DNA of 64,000 bases. Origin: Myxococcales bacterium (GTDB lineage Bacteria > Myxococcota_A > Polyangia > Palsa-1104 > JAEUJZ01). Location: positions 20,761 to 84,760 of the forward strand of contig JAEUJZ010000086.1 in the NCBI GenBank assembly GCA_016794505.1. Reading direction: 5' to 3'. How positions within the stretch are numbered: the first letter of the stretch is position 1; each line of letters opens with the position of its first letter. The position numbers and the translations under genes are program-made. The notes under the pieces are model-generated. The model saw only the letters and a program-made list of their open reading frames with translations, was not told the DNA's origin and did no database searches. Below, in pieces: positions 8,621 through 16,271 of this stretch.

Positions 8621-9244
8621 TTACTTGGTCAGGGTGTCGAGCTTGCCCATCACGTCGCTGATGACCGAGCGCGACAGAAACGGCTTGTCCTTGACCTGGC
8701 AGGGGAAGCCATCGTCGGCATAGCTCTGGACTGTGGTGGACGTCTCGACGAGGACGGTCAGCATCGGCACGTCGGTGATGCAGGCATCGGGGGGCTTGAC
8801 CACCGTCAGCTTGGCTAGCTGGGCTTTTACGTCGCCTAGCTCGGCATCGGTCAGCGTGCGGCTGCCCGACATCGGCATGTACGGCACGACGCCATCGCCG
8901 ATGCACTTGGTATACGCGACGGTGCCGGTGGCCAAGGGAACGGTGAACATGCGGCCACCGACCAAGCACTTGGAACCCGCGGGCGGGGCCGGGGTAAAGC
9001 CACCGCCGGGGTTCTGCAAGGTCACGGCCGTGACGGCTTTGCTGAGGATGCTCTGTCCGACCGTGGTCGGCGGCCACTCCCCATCTCCGCCGCAGGCGAC
9101 AAGCCCGACCGCGAGCAGCCCCGGCAAGGCCCAGCGGTCACGGACGCGCCGAAGAGCGACCGGCTGTGCCGAAGCTTGCAGGGCGAAAAAAGGCGTCCCG
9201 TTGATCGTCTCGGTTTTGATCGGCGGCATTCGTGGGTGGGTCAT
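8621..9244 (-). CDS. lipoprotein of unknown function
   Basis: This 207-residue protein has a lipobox (VGLVAC followed by GGDG) at about residue 51. A polar, partly basic extension precedes the hydrophobic stretch, which is unusual for a lipoprotein signal. The start chosen has a good ribosome-binding site (AAGGAA, 5-7 bases upstream) and no later ATG or GTG would shorten the extension. The mature part has four cysteines and a pattern (CIGDGVVPYMPMSGSRTLTDAE) loosely like c-type cytochrome or cell-surface domains, but with no CxxCH. It is probably the last gene of the lolA unit. Confidence 0.6.
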   Translation of the reverse strand: MTHPRMPPIKTETINGTPFFALQASAQPVALRRVRDRWALPGLLAVGLVACGGDGEWPPTTVGQSILSKAVTAVTLQNPGGGFTPAPPAGSKCLVGGRMFTVPLATGTVAYTKCIGDGVVPYMPMSGSRTLTDAELGDVKAQLAKLTVVKPPDACITDVPMLTVLVETSTTVQSYADDGFPCQVKDKPFLSRSVISDVMGKLDTLTK

Positions 9245-9298
9245 CGTGTTCCTTGGGTTCTGGGGGGCCTTGGCTTCTGCATCGGGAAGTCCGACGCC

Positions 9299-9730
9299 CT
9301 AAGGTCGCCGCTTTCCTGCGGTCAGCACCGAGCGCCGCGAAACGATCTGCGAGACCTGCGACAGCCCAGCATGCACAAAGGCCGCTGCGACCCGCTCGCG
9401 CTCGGACCGCGGTGCTCGCAGAAGCAGCCAGCCTCCGGGCGGCAGCGTGTCGGCGTCTTTTCGGATGCGCGCGAGGGTCTCGGCATCGGCCTGCAGCGGG
9501 CGAGGCAGCGACAGGATCGCGGCGATAAGCCCGATCGCCGCATCGGGTTCCGCTTCTGCGTCTTCGGCCTTGGCGCGTCGCACGACATAGCCCAAGGCGC
9601 GCAGCCCGCTCGCCACCTTGCCGTCGAACACGCGCGCCGTTGCTCCTTCGCCCGCGGGCAGCAAGAGCGACAACATTCCACCTGGCACCGCAGGCCAAGC
9701 GCGCAGCCTATCCCAAACCGACGAGAGCAT
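9299..9730 (-). CDS. hypothetical protein, Rossmann-like
   Basis: This is a 143-residue protein without signal peptide or membrane segment. The middle has a beta-alpha pattern ending in LPPGGWLLLRAP, as in class I methyltransferase folds, but no glycine-rich SAM loop is visible, so it may be a degenerate or non-catalytic relative. It lies 17 bases after the lolA stop on the same strand and 54 bases before the lipoprotein gene, so it is likely co-transcribed with both. I cannot assign a function. Confidence 0.55.
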   Translation of the reverse strand: MLSSVWDRLRAWPAVPGGMLSLLLPAGEGATARVFDGKVASGLRALGYVVRRAKAEDAEAEPDAAIGLIAAILSLPRPLQADAETLARIRKDADTLPPGGWLLLRAPRSERERVAAAFVHAGLSQVSQIVSRRSVLTAGKRRP

Positions 9731-9747
9731 GCTCAGCGCTCGTTCCG

Positions 9748-10611
9748 CTATCGCGGGTTGATGATCTTGGTGTTGGGCGGCGGCGTAAACGCGAAGCGAC
9801 TGTCGTCAATGTCCGCCTTGAGGTTGGTCTCGATCGCGGAAAAGACGATGTGGTTCGAGCCGCCCTGCTGATCGAAGAGCACCGTCTCTTTGACCATGCC
9901 GGTCTTGCCATCGACGACGAAAAACAGGTGTTTATACTGGGCGGTGGCTTTTTTCGGAACCAGCTTCAGTACCAGATCACCGACCGTACCGAGCTTCTGT
10001 CCGTCGAGATAGCTGATCTCGAATTCGTCGCTGAGCCGGCCTTTGCCGAACAGAAAGCTGACCTGCGCGGGAAGCTGGGACGAGTTGAGTGGCTGGCGAA
10101 ACGCCTGCTCATCCTCGGGCTCGTACATCCACAGGATCGAGCCGTCGGTGACGAACAGCTTCTTTTCCGGTTTTTCATAGTCCCAGCGCATCTTGCCGGG
10201 CTTTTTCAGGCGCAGAACACCGCTCGCCTGCCGCTTGCCCATGGCGGTCTGCAGCGTCTGCGAAAAGCGCGCCTTCAGGTTCTGCGTGCCTTCATAGAGC
10301 TTCTGGATGCGATCGACGATCTGCGGCAATGGGGGACGCTCGGCAGAGCTTGCGGGCGCGACGTTGCCAGCGGCGGGACCCGGCTTTTCCGTTGCGGGCT
10401 TGCCTGCGGTCGCGGGCGGACGTGCCGGGGGGGGCTGTGCCGCAGGCGTCGCCGGGGCTGGCTGCGCAGCAGGGGCCGTCGCGGGCTGTGCCTGTGCGAA
10501 CGAAACCGGCACAGTCGCAGCGCCTAAGCACAGGGCCAGTCCAAGAACGACCGGCCGAAGAGTCATCGGGGCAGCCAGCGGCTGAGTCCGACGTGAGGTG
10601 CGGGTGATCAT
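9748..10611 (-). CDS. lolA: LolA-family outer-membrane lipoprotein carrier
   Basis: This 287-residue periplasmic protein has a signal peptide at about 15-40, then a 50-residue Ala/Pro linker (41-92) and the LolA domain from about 95 to the end. The domain opens with LPQIVDRIQKLYEGTQNLKA and carries the hallmark pattern GVLRLKKPGKMRWDYEKPEKKLFV. LolA accepts lipoproteins from LolCDE and ferries them to the outer membrane, which fits the many lipoproteins here. The start at 10611 is preceded by GGGAGAAAG; the longer upstream frame lacks a signal peptide. The low-complexity linker is longer than in enterobacterial LolA. No lolB is seen. Confidence 0.9.
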   Translation of the reverse strand: MITRTSRRTQPLAAPMTLRPVVLGLALCLGAATVPVSFAQAQPATAPAAQPAPATPAAQPPPARPPATAGKPATEKPGPAAGNVAPASSAERPPLPQIVDRIQKLYEGTQNLKARFSQTLQTAMGKRQASGVLRLKKPGKMRWDYEKPEKKLFVTDGSILWMYEPEDEQAFRQPLNSSQLPAQVSFLFGKGRLSDEFEISYLDGQKLGTVGDLVLKLVPKKATAQYKHLFFVVDGKTGMVKETVLFDQQGGSNHIVFSAIETNLKADIDDSRFAFTPPPNTKIINPR

Positions 10612-10667
10612 TGCTTTCTCCCAACGGGTGCGTAGAAGTTTGACCATTCTACGCAGGCGTCTATTCC

Positions 10668-11393
10668 ATGCATCGAGTTCTTCTGGTCGAAGATGAGACC
10701 GCCATCGCCGAGTCCTTGGCATTTGCCCTGTCCCGCGATGGCTTTGCCGTCACCCATGCTGCCAACCTGGCCGCGGCGCGTCCGCTGTGCGAGACCTGCG
10801 ATCTGATCGTCTTGGATCTGATGCTGCCCGATGGCTCGGGGTTTGCGCTGCTACACGCCCTGCGCAGCGCCGGACAGCGCACGCCGGTCATCGTTCTATC
10901 CAGCCGCGATGACGAGACCGATCGCGTCGCCGGCCTGGAGGGCGGAGCCGATGACTACGTGGTCAAGCCGTTTTCCCCGCGCGAGATCGTCGCCCGCGTG
11001 CGCGCGGTCCTGCGTCGTACGCAGCCCGAGCCGACCCGTCGTCCCAGCAGCGATGCCCTGTTGCGTCCGAGCCTGCCTTTGCACCTCGATGCCGAGACGC
11101 GGCGCGCCCACTATCAAGACACGCTGCTCGACTTGACGCGCACCGAGTTTGACCTGTTGCGCGTGCTGTCGAGCGCTCCCGAGCGGGTCTTTACGCGGCA
11201 GCAGCTTTTGGACGGCATCTTCGGGGCTGGCTATGCCGTGACCGATCGCACCATCGACGCGCACGTAAAGGCGCTGCGCCGCAAGCTGACCGCGGCCGGG
11301 GCCAGCCCGGATCTGATCGAGACCGAGCGCGGCGTCGGCTATCGCCTGCGCGATCCCAGCGCGGTCGCAGGCACGGACAGCAGCGACGGATAG
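10668..11393 (+). CDS. OmpR/PhoB-family response regulator
   Basis: This is a 241-residue two-domain regulator. The receiver has the acidic pair EDE (8-10), phospho-acceptor Asp50 in IVLDLMLPDGSG, Ser at the switch position and Lys100 in VVKPF. The C-terminal winged helix (about 145-232) includes TRTEFDLLRVL and the recognition helix region TDRTIDAHVKALRRKL. No histidine kinase gene is adjacent, so it is an orphan here. It is divergent from lolA with 56 bases between the starts, so it could act on the shared promoter region. The stop codon lies inside a short tandem repeat. Confidence 0.93.
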   Translation: MHRVLLVEDETAIAESLAFALSRDGFAVTHAANLAAARPLCETCDLIVLDLMLPDGSGFALLHALRSAGQRTPVIVLSSRDDETDRVAGLEGGADDYVVKPFSPREIVARVRAVLRRTQPEPTRRPSSDALLRPSLPLHLDAETRRAHYQDTLLDLTRTEFDLLRVLSSAPERVFTRQQLLDGIFGAGYAVTDRTIDAHVKALRRKLTAAGASPDLIETERGVGYRLRDPSAVAGTDSSDG

Positions 11394-11414
11394 GCGACGG
11401 ATAAGCGACGGATC
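11383..11414. repeat. 11-bp-period tandem repeat over a stop codon
   Basis: Three copies of GCGACGGAT(A/C) begin at 11383, 11394 and 11405, separated by single bases. The TAG of the response-regulator gene is in the first copy. The remaining spacer to 11619 shows nothing further that I can name. Confidence 0.7.
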
Positions 11415-11619
11415 GCTGAGTCGATCGCAAGCGCCTGGCTTTTCGTTGGGATGCGGTGCTGGCTGCGGCAGTGCATGCCGAGCCGTGTTGCGCGGTACTT
11501 TGCACGCGGGTTGACAGGGGGCGTGACCACTTCCTACGTTCTGCGCCCCAACAGCCGAGTAGCCGGCGGGCTTGGTTCCTCAAGGCGCGGGCTACCCGCG
11601 ACCACCGAGAGGAAAGACC

Positions 11620-12687
11620 ATGACTCAGCCTGTCCTGACTGCATCCGCCTGTTCTGTTTCGTCAACCGCAACCACCCTGTCAAAAGCGCGCTCGACGTCG
11701 CCTGGGCCCGCAGCGGCTGGGCGCTGGCTGAACGCCCTGTCCCTGGCGGCGATCTGCGTCGCTGCATCGGCCTGCGGTGGTCTGCCCGAAGACAGCCGTA
11801 CCCAGCCGCAAGCCGCGATTCCCGAGGCGGCGATGCTGCACAGCGAGCGCGAGCCAGCGATGGGCTCGCCCATGGACTTCACCCTCAACAAGCCGATGAT
11901 CAACCGCATCTGGGGCAGCGGCGAAAAGGACGTCTGGGCCGCCGGCAACGAAGGCATGATGCTGCACTGGAACGGCAAAGTTTGGCGTCGCATCTCGGTC
12001 CCGACCGGCGTGGATCTGCAGGGCATCTGGGGCTCCAGCGACAAAGACGTCTGGGCCGTCGGCAATGCCGGCGTGGTCATCCGCTGGGATGGCACATCGT
12101 GGAGCCGCGTAACAACGCCCGTGCCGGACAGCGCGGCGCTCAACGACGTCTGGGGTACCAGCGGCAGCAACGTGTGGGCCGTCGGCGATCGCGGCGTCAT
12201 CATCCAGTTCAACGGATCGAGCTGGGGCGCGTACAACCTGCCTGCCATCAACAACCTGCTCACCGTCTGGGCTGCGAGCACCACCGACGCCTGGATCGGC
12301 GGCGATCTGGGCATGCTCTTGCGCTGGGACGGCACGACCTGGAACGAAGTGCAGAGCATGAGCGCCGGGCACTACCTGAACATCCGTGGCGTCTCGTCGA
12401 ACCGAGTCTATGCCGCCAAGCAGCCCAATGAGATCTGGCAGTTCGACGGCACTCGGTGGTTTCGCGTTGGCGGCATCTATGGCACGCGGCTGTGGATGAC
12501 TGCCGACAACGACATCTGGGCGTTTGGGACCTCGGACATCTATCGCTGGAACGGCACGATGTGGAACACCTTCTCGATCTTCAGCAACACCACCGTCTGG
12601 ACACCGGGACCCGGCAAGGGCTGGGCGTTCACGTCGAACCCGTCGATCTTGTCCTTCAACGGCACCATGTGGTCCGGCTCGTGGTAA
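11620..12687 (+). CDS. WG-repeat (beta-propeller) lipoprotein
   Basis: This 355-residue secreted lipoprotein has its signal hydrophobic stretch ending in VAASAC, with the lipidated Cys at about 52. From about 100 it consists of repeats of roughly 43 residues. Each has the pattern (I/V)WG-x-(S/G)-x-x-DVWAVG-x-x-G-x(I/M/V)-x-(H/R)W(N/D)G-x-x-W, which should form a beta-propeller. Such proteins are abundant on myxobacterial surfaces and their ligands are unknown. The ATG at 11620 has GAGAGGAAAG upstream. The later repeats (after about 270) are more divergent. It is probably monocistronic, ending against convergent galE. Confidence 0.8.
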   Translation: MTQPVLTASACSVSSTATTLSKARSTSPGPAAAGRWLNALSLAAICVAASACGGLPEDSRTQPQAAIPEAAMLHSEREPAMGSPMDFTLNKPMINRIWGSGEKDVWAAGNEGMMLHWNGKVWRRISVPTGVDLQGIWGSSDKDVWAVGNAGVVIRWDGTSWSRVTTPVPDSAALNDVWGTSGSNVWAVGDRGVIIQFNGSSWGAYNLPAINNLLTVWAASTTDAWIGGDLGMLLRWDGTTWNEVQSMSAGHYLNIRGVSSNRVYAAKQPNEIWQFDGTRWFRVGGIYGTRLWMTADNDIWAFGTSDIYRWNGTMWNTFSIFSNTTVWTPGPGKGWAFTSNPSILSFNGTMWSGSW

Positions 12688-12710
12688 GCGCTAGCTCGTG
12701 GTAAGCGCTA
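12677..12710. repeat. perfect 17-bp tandem duplication between two convergent stops
   Basis: The 17 bases at 12677-12693 are repeated exactly at 12694-12710. The first copy contains the TAA of the WG-repeat gene and the second contains the TAG of galE, so the duplication separates the two convergent genes by 20 bases. Confidence 0.85.
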
Positions 12711-13730
12711 GCGCCGCGAGCGCAGCGCATCTTCGAGGAGCACGCGCAGGTCCGAGCGCGCAGGGGCAAAGCCCAGTCGCTTGCGGGCGCTGCTGGCGTC
12801 GGCGACCAGCTGGGGCGGATCGCCCGGACGACGCGGGGCCATGCTCTGCGGAACCGGGCGACCGACGACTTCGGCCGCGGTGTCCAGCACCTGCCGCACG
12901 CTGTAGCCGGTTCCGGTTCCCAGGTTCAGCGGACCCAGGCTGTGGCCGTGTTCGAGCTGGCGCAGCGCCAAAAGGTGTGCCTGGGCCAGATCGCAGACGT
13001 GGATATAGTCGCGCACACAGGTGCCATCGGGCGTCGGATAGTCGCTGCCAAAGACCGAAAGCGGCGGCCCTTTGCCCAAAGCCGCGTCGAGAGCCAGCGG
13101 AATGAGGTGGGTCTCGGGATGGTGCGCCTCGCGCATGGTCCCGTCGGGATGCGCGCCCGCGGCGTTGAAATAGCGCAGCGCCGCCCACTTGATGCCATGC
13201 GCCACGGCGGCGGATAAAAGCACCCACTCAAAGGCCCGCTTGCTGCGGCCATACGGACTGTCTGGTTCGCAGCGCGCGGACTCAGGAATTGGCACATGAC
13301 CCGGCGTGCCATAGACCGCGGCCGTCGAGGAAAAGACGACGTTGTCGACCCCGGCATGGCGCGCCGCTTCGAGCAAGCTGAGCGCCCGCGTGAAGTTGAC
13401 GTCGAAGTGAAGCTCGGGCCGGCGCACCGACTCGCCGACTTGGATCTTGCCGGCAAAGTGCAGAAGGGCGCTCACCCGATTCTGGCGACACAGCGACGCC
13501 ACCAATGCGCTGTCACCGATGTCCCCGACCTGCAGCGTGACCCCCGGCAGAGCCGCGATGCGAGAGATGGCTTCTCCATCGGCGCTGCACTCTGCTTGCG
13601 ATCCGCTGGCCCCGCCTGCCGCCGAACCAGACAGATCGTCCAAGATGACCACGTGATGCCCCGCTTCGACGGCAGCACGGACAAAATGCGAGCCAACAAA
13701 GCCCACCCCGCCGGTCACCAGCAAGCTCAT
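12708..13730 (-). CDS. galE: UDP-glucose 4-epimerase
   Basis: This is a 340-residue extended SDR enzyme that interconverts UDP-glucose and UDP-galactose in the Leloir pathway and supplies UDP-galactose for polysaccharides. It has TGGVGFVGSHF at the N-terminus, LHFAGKIQVGESV, the catalytic Ser/Thr and YGRSK (YxxxK), then the GalE-typical LRYFNAAGAHPDG and DGTCVRDYIHVCDLA motifs. The start at 13730 follows directly from galK, whose stop overlaps it (ATGA). A 15-residue Gly/Ser/Ala insertion follows the first dinucleotide-binding region (GSAAGGASGSQAEC), unusual for the family. Confidence 0.95.
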   Translation of the reverse strand: MSLLVTGGVGFVGSHFVRAAVEAGHHVVILDDLSGSAAGGASGSQAECSADGEAISRIAALPGVTLQVGDIGDSALVASLCRQNRVSALLHFAGKIQVGESVRRPELHFDVNFTRALSLLEAARHAGVDNVVFSSTAAVYGTPGHVPIPESARCEPDSPYGRSKRAFEWVLLSAAVAHGIKWAALRYFNAAGAHPDGTMREAHHPETHLIPLALDAALGKGPPLSVFGSDYPTPDGTCVRDYIHVCDLAQAHLLALRQLEHGHSLGPLNLGTGTGYSVRQVLDTAAEVVGRPVPQSMAPRRPGDPPQLVADASSARKRLGFAPARSDLRVLLEDALRSRR

Positions 13731-14938
13731 GGCTGCTCTCCTGTCTTTGGGTCGAAAGCGGCCTGCGGCACCAAGATCGTTGCGGGGTGCCCGGTCGCGT
13801 TTTGATACGCGGCGGCAATGCGTGCAGCCGCGGCGAAGCCATGACCGCTGCGGGCTAGCGCGACGATCGAACCACCGAATCCGCCCCCCGTCAGGCGAGC
13901 CGCGCCAGGAACGATGCCGGGGTCCGAGCCGGAAAGCGCCACCAAGACGTCGATGGCGGGCAGCGATACCTGATAGTCCTCGCTTTGCGAGCGGTGCGAC
14001 GCGGCAAACAGCCCGGCCAGCGCGTGAAGATCCTCGTCGCTGAGCGTATTTTTTTGCAGCAGCGCCACGGCCTGCAGGACGCGGTCGTTTTCGGAGCGGA
14101 CATGGCGCACGCGCGCCGCAAGCGGAGCCGGCAGGGCTGCGATGCGGGCATCGGCCGTTCGATCCTCCTGTAGCTGGCGCAGGCTCGTGCATCCCAGCAG
14201 TGCCGCGGCTTGCTCGCACTCGCCCCGCCGCACGCGATAGTCGGCGACAGGCTCGTCGGTGGTGTGGTTGGCATCGCGGCCGTGCGAGTGAACGATGCCC
14301 GAATGAATCACCACAAGCTCGACCGCGCTGGGCAAGGGCACGGTCTGGTAGCTCAGGTCGCGTGTATCCAGAAATAGCGCCTGACCCGGCTGGCACAGGC
14401 CACAGGCCATCGGATCGAGGATGCCGACCGGCGCGCCCACAAAGTCGTTTTCGACGCGCTGGCACAGGCGAGCGATGGCGACATCCGAAAGCGACAGCGC
14501 AAGCGCCTGCTTGAGCGCGCGAAACAGCGCCACCAGAAGCGCGGCGCTCGACGACAGCCCGCTGCCGAGCGGCACATCCGATGTGATGCGCAGATCCAGG
14601 CCGGGTAGGGCCACGCCTTCGCGCTGCAGAATCTGGGTTACACCCTGCACATAGTCCAGCCAGCGGTGCGTCGGGGTTTCGTGCCCCAGCCTGTACTCAC
14701 TGACCTGTGGATCGTCGAGGGGCGCGGCGCTGCTCGATACGCGGACGCGGCGCTGCTCAGGCGAATGCAGGCGTAGCTCGACCTGGGTCCTTTGCGGGAT
14801 GGCAGTCGGCAGTACCCAGCCCAGGTTGTAATCGGTGTGCTCGCCCAGCAGGTTGACGCGTCCGGGCGCCGTCGCGACCGTGCTCGGCGGGGCGCCAAAC
14901 AGGGTCGGAAAAGCAGGGGCCCAAGGCCTAGATCTCAT
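13727..14938 (-). CDS. galK: galactokinase
   Basis: This 403-residue GHMP kinase phosphorylates galactose to galactose-1-phosphate. It contains the galactokinase signature GRVNLLGEHTDYN near 27-39, the ATP loop PLGSGLSSSAAL, and the third GHMP motif LTGGGFGGS. The stop overlaps galE, and the start overlaps the end of the preceding small membrane-protein gene; a GTG nine bases upstream (14947) is an alternative start. galT and a galactose transporter are not in the window, so the remaining Leloir step must be encoded elsewhere. Confidence 0.95.
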   Translation of the reverse strand: MRSRPWAPAFPTLFGAPPSTVATAPGRVNLLGEHTDYNLGWVLPTAIPQRTQVELRLHSPEQRRVRVSSSAAPLDDPQVSEYRLGHETPTHRWLDYVQGVTQILQREGVALPGLDLRITSDVPLGSGLSSSAALLVALFRALKQALALSLSDVAIARLCQRVENDFVGAPVGILDPMACGLCQPGQALFLDTRDLSYQTVPLPSAVELVVIHSGIVHSHGRDANHTTDEPVADYRVRRGECEQAAALLGCTSLRQLQEDRTADARIAALPAPLAARVRHVRSENDRVLQAVALLQKNTLSDEDLHALAGLFAASHRSQSEDYQVSLPAIDVLVALSGSDPGIVPGAARLTGGGFGGSIVALARSGHGFAAAARIAAAYQNATGHPATILVPQAAFDPKTGEQP

Positions 14939-15422
14939 CGCACTCACGCAAGAAGCGGCGCAACAGCCCGTCGACCATCATGTTGCGCTCGCGGGCATCC
15001 AGGCGGTTCTGGCGATAGCCGGTCTGGGCCTCTTCAAAGCTGTCGCGGGTGCGCGCGATCAGCTCGCGAAAGCGGCCGGTCTTGGCCATGATCTCGCGCT
15101 GGTTTTTGATGAACAGCGCCACCAGCGAGGCCAGCGACACGCCCGTGAGCAAGAGCCCAAGCGGCCCAGTCAGGACGCGGGTCAAGATGACCTTGACCGC
15201 GACGACACCGAACGTTCCCAAGGCCAGTGTTTTGAGGCCGTCGCCCGTGCCCAAGGCGTTCTTGGCCAGGTTTCCCACCTGTCCCGAAGCGATGAGCAGC
15301 GCGACAAAGTTGGGCCGCTGCCAGCCGCGATCGTAATAGTCCTTGATCGCAGCCTGCAGGAAGTCATCAAAGGTGTCGTAGACAGCAGCCGTGGCGGCGG
15401 GATCCTGCGGGTTCTGACTCAT
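14928..15422 (-). CDS. hypothetical small membrane-associated protein
   Basis: This 164-residue protein starts at the ATG at 15422; the upstream extension of the frame has no better signal. A hydrophobic hairpin (about 55-115) lies between an acidic N-terminal region and a charged, probably helical C-terminal region rich in Arg and Glu that ends in ECDEI. I do not recognise the family. It is the first gene of a unit with galK and galE, overlapping galK by 11 bases, but nothing in it suggests a role in galactose use. Confidence 0.55.
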   Translation of the reverse strand: MSQNPQDPAATAAVYDTFDDFLQAAIKDYYDRGWQRPNFVALLIASGQVGNLAKNALGTGDGLKTLALGTFGVVAVKVILTRVLTGPLGLLLTGVSLASLVALFIKNQREIMAKTGRFRELIARTRDSFEEAQTGYRQNRLDARERNMMVDGLLRRFLRECDEI

Positions 15423-15478
15423 GTGTACCAGTGTAGAGCAGTTTGGGTTGAAACAAGGCACGGGGGCGGTCGAGCAGC

Positions 15479-16030
15479 TTACGCCACCGGGCCCCGCGTA
15501 CGAAGGCGAACCACCGACTCGCTGCGCGGAGACGGGCGCTCGGCGGCGCGCTCAGAGCGGCGTGCGGGAAGGCTGGGCATGGGCGGCAGACCCGGCACCT
15601 CGATGGGGGAACCGGGGCGCAGGTACAGCATGCGCACGGGCTCGTTGCCGGTGACGCCGAGCATGTGGGCGACGGCTGGCGACAGGTCGACGATGCCGCG
15701 CCAGGTGCCGCGCTCTTCGGGGCGCAGCTTGATGACGAAGCGCCCGCTGGCCAAGCGCGCACCATAGGGCCCGCGATCGAGCACGCGGCAGGTGGCGATG
15801 CGTCCGCTGCGGCGGCTCTGCACCAAAAGCTGCGTGCCGCAGGGCAGGGTGCGATGGGCGCAGACCAGCTCATCTTGGCGCAGCGGCTGATGCGTGCAGG
15901 CCAAGGGCCCTCCGGCCAAGCGGTCGCCGGGCTGGCCATAGACCGCAGCCAAGCCGGTCTGCGAACCGACGGAGGGCGAGGCCAAAAACGCTGCCCATAC
16001 GAGCTGCAGGGCGGTCAGTAGGGTCCACAT
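15479..16030 (-). CDS. RlpA-like (double-psi beta-barrel) secreted protein
   Basis: This 183-residue protein starts at the ATG at 16030, which places an uncleaved or Sec-type signal (LLTALQLVWAAFLASPSVGS) at the N-terminus. The core has the DPBB pattern of RlpA: LACTHQPLRQDELVCAHRTLPCGTQLLV, then CRVLDRGPYGARLASGRFVIKL and a final IVDLSPAVAHMLG. RlpA proteins bind or cleave denuded peptidoglycan strands at division sites. The C-terminal SPOR domain of E. coli RlpA is absent, replaced by about 35 basic, Pro/Arg-rich residues, so septal targeting by SPOR is not expected. Confidence 0.8.
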   Translation of the reverse strand: MWTLLTALQLVWAAFLASPSVGSQTGLAAVYGQPGDRLAGGPLACTHQPLRQDELVCAHRTLPCGTQLLVQSRRSGRIATCRVLDRGPYGARLASGRFVIKLRPEERGTWRGIVDLSPAVAHMLGVTGNEPVRMLYLRPGSPIEVPGLPPMPSLPARRSERAAERPSPRSESVVRLRTRGPVA

Positions 16031-16107
16031 GGGGAGTTCTCCAGTTTTCGTACCAGCCTCCTCCATAGCCATCTTGCGCGCCGATGTGAACCCATAAAAT
16101 GACCCCA

Positions 16108-16120
16108 CTGACCGGGTCAG
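16108..16120. promoter_or_regulatory. 13-bp perfect palindrome upstream of sucA
   Basis: CTGACC-G-GGTCAG lies in the 241-bp spacer between the divergent rlpA-like and sucA genes. It has the size and symmetry of an operator for a dimeric regulator. No regulator gene is adjacent and no promoter hexamers are convincing, so its role is only suggested. Confidence 0.3.
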
Positions 16121-16271
16121 CCGACCAATTCAGGGGTGGATCGGGCACCTGCCCACGTGCTTTGCAGCCCCCAGCTTCCCCCGTGCCGTGGCGAACACAG
16201 AGGTTCCCCCGCACGCGCAAGAGGTTTATGCTGCATTCCATCGCTGTCGTCAGCGTGCCAATTTTTCAAAC

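Noticed and set aside
12708..14465. A leftward 585-residue frame containing galE
   Set aside because: The first 245 residues are a shadow of galK in another frame; galE starts at 13730.
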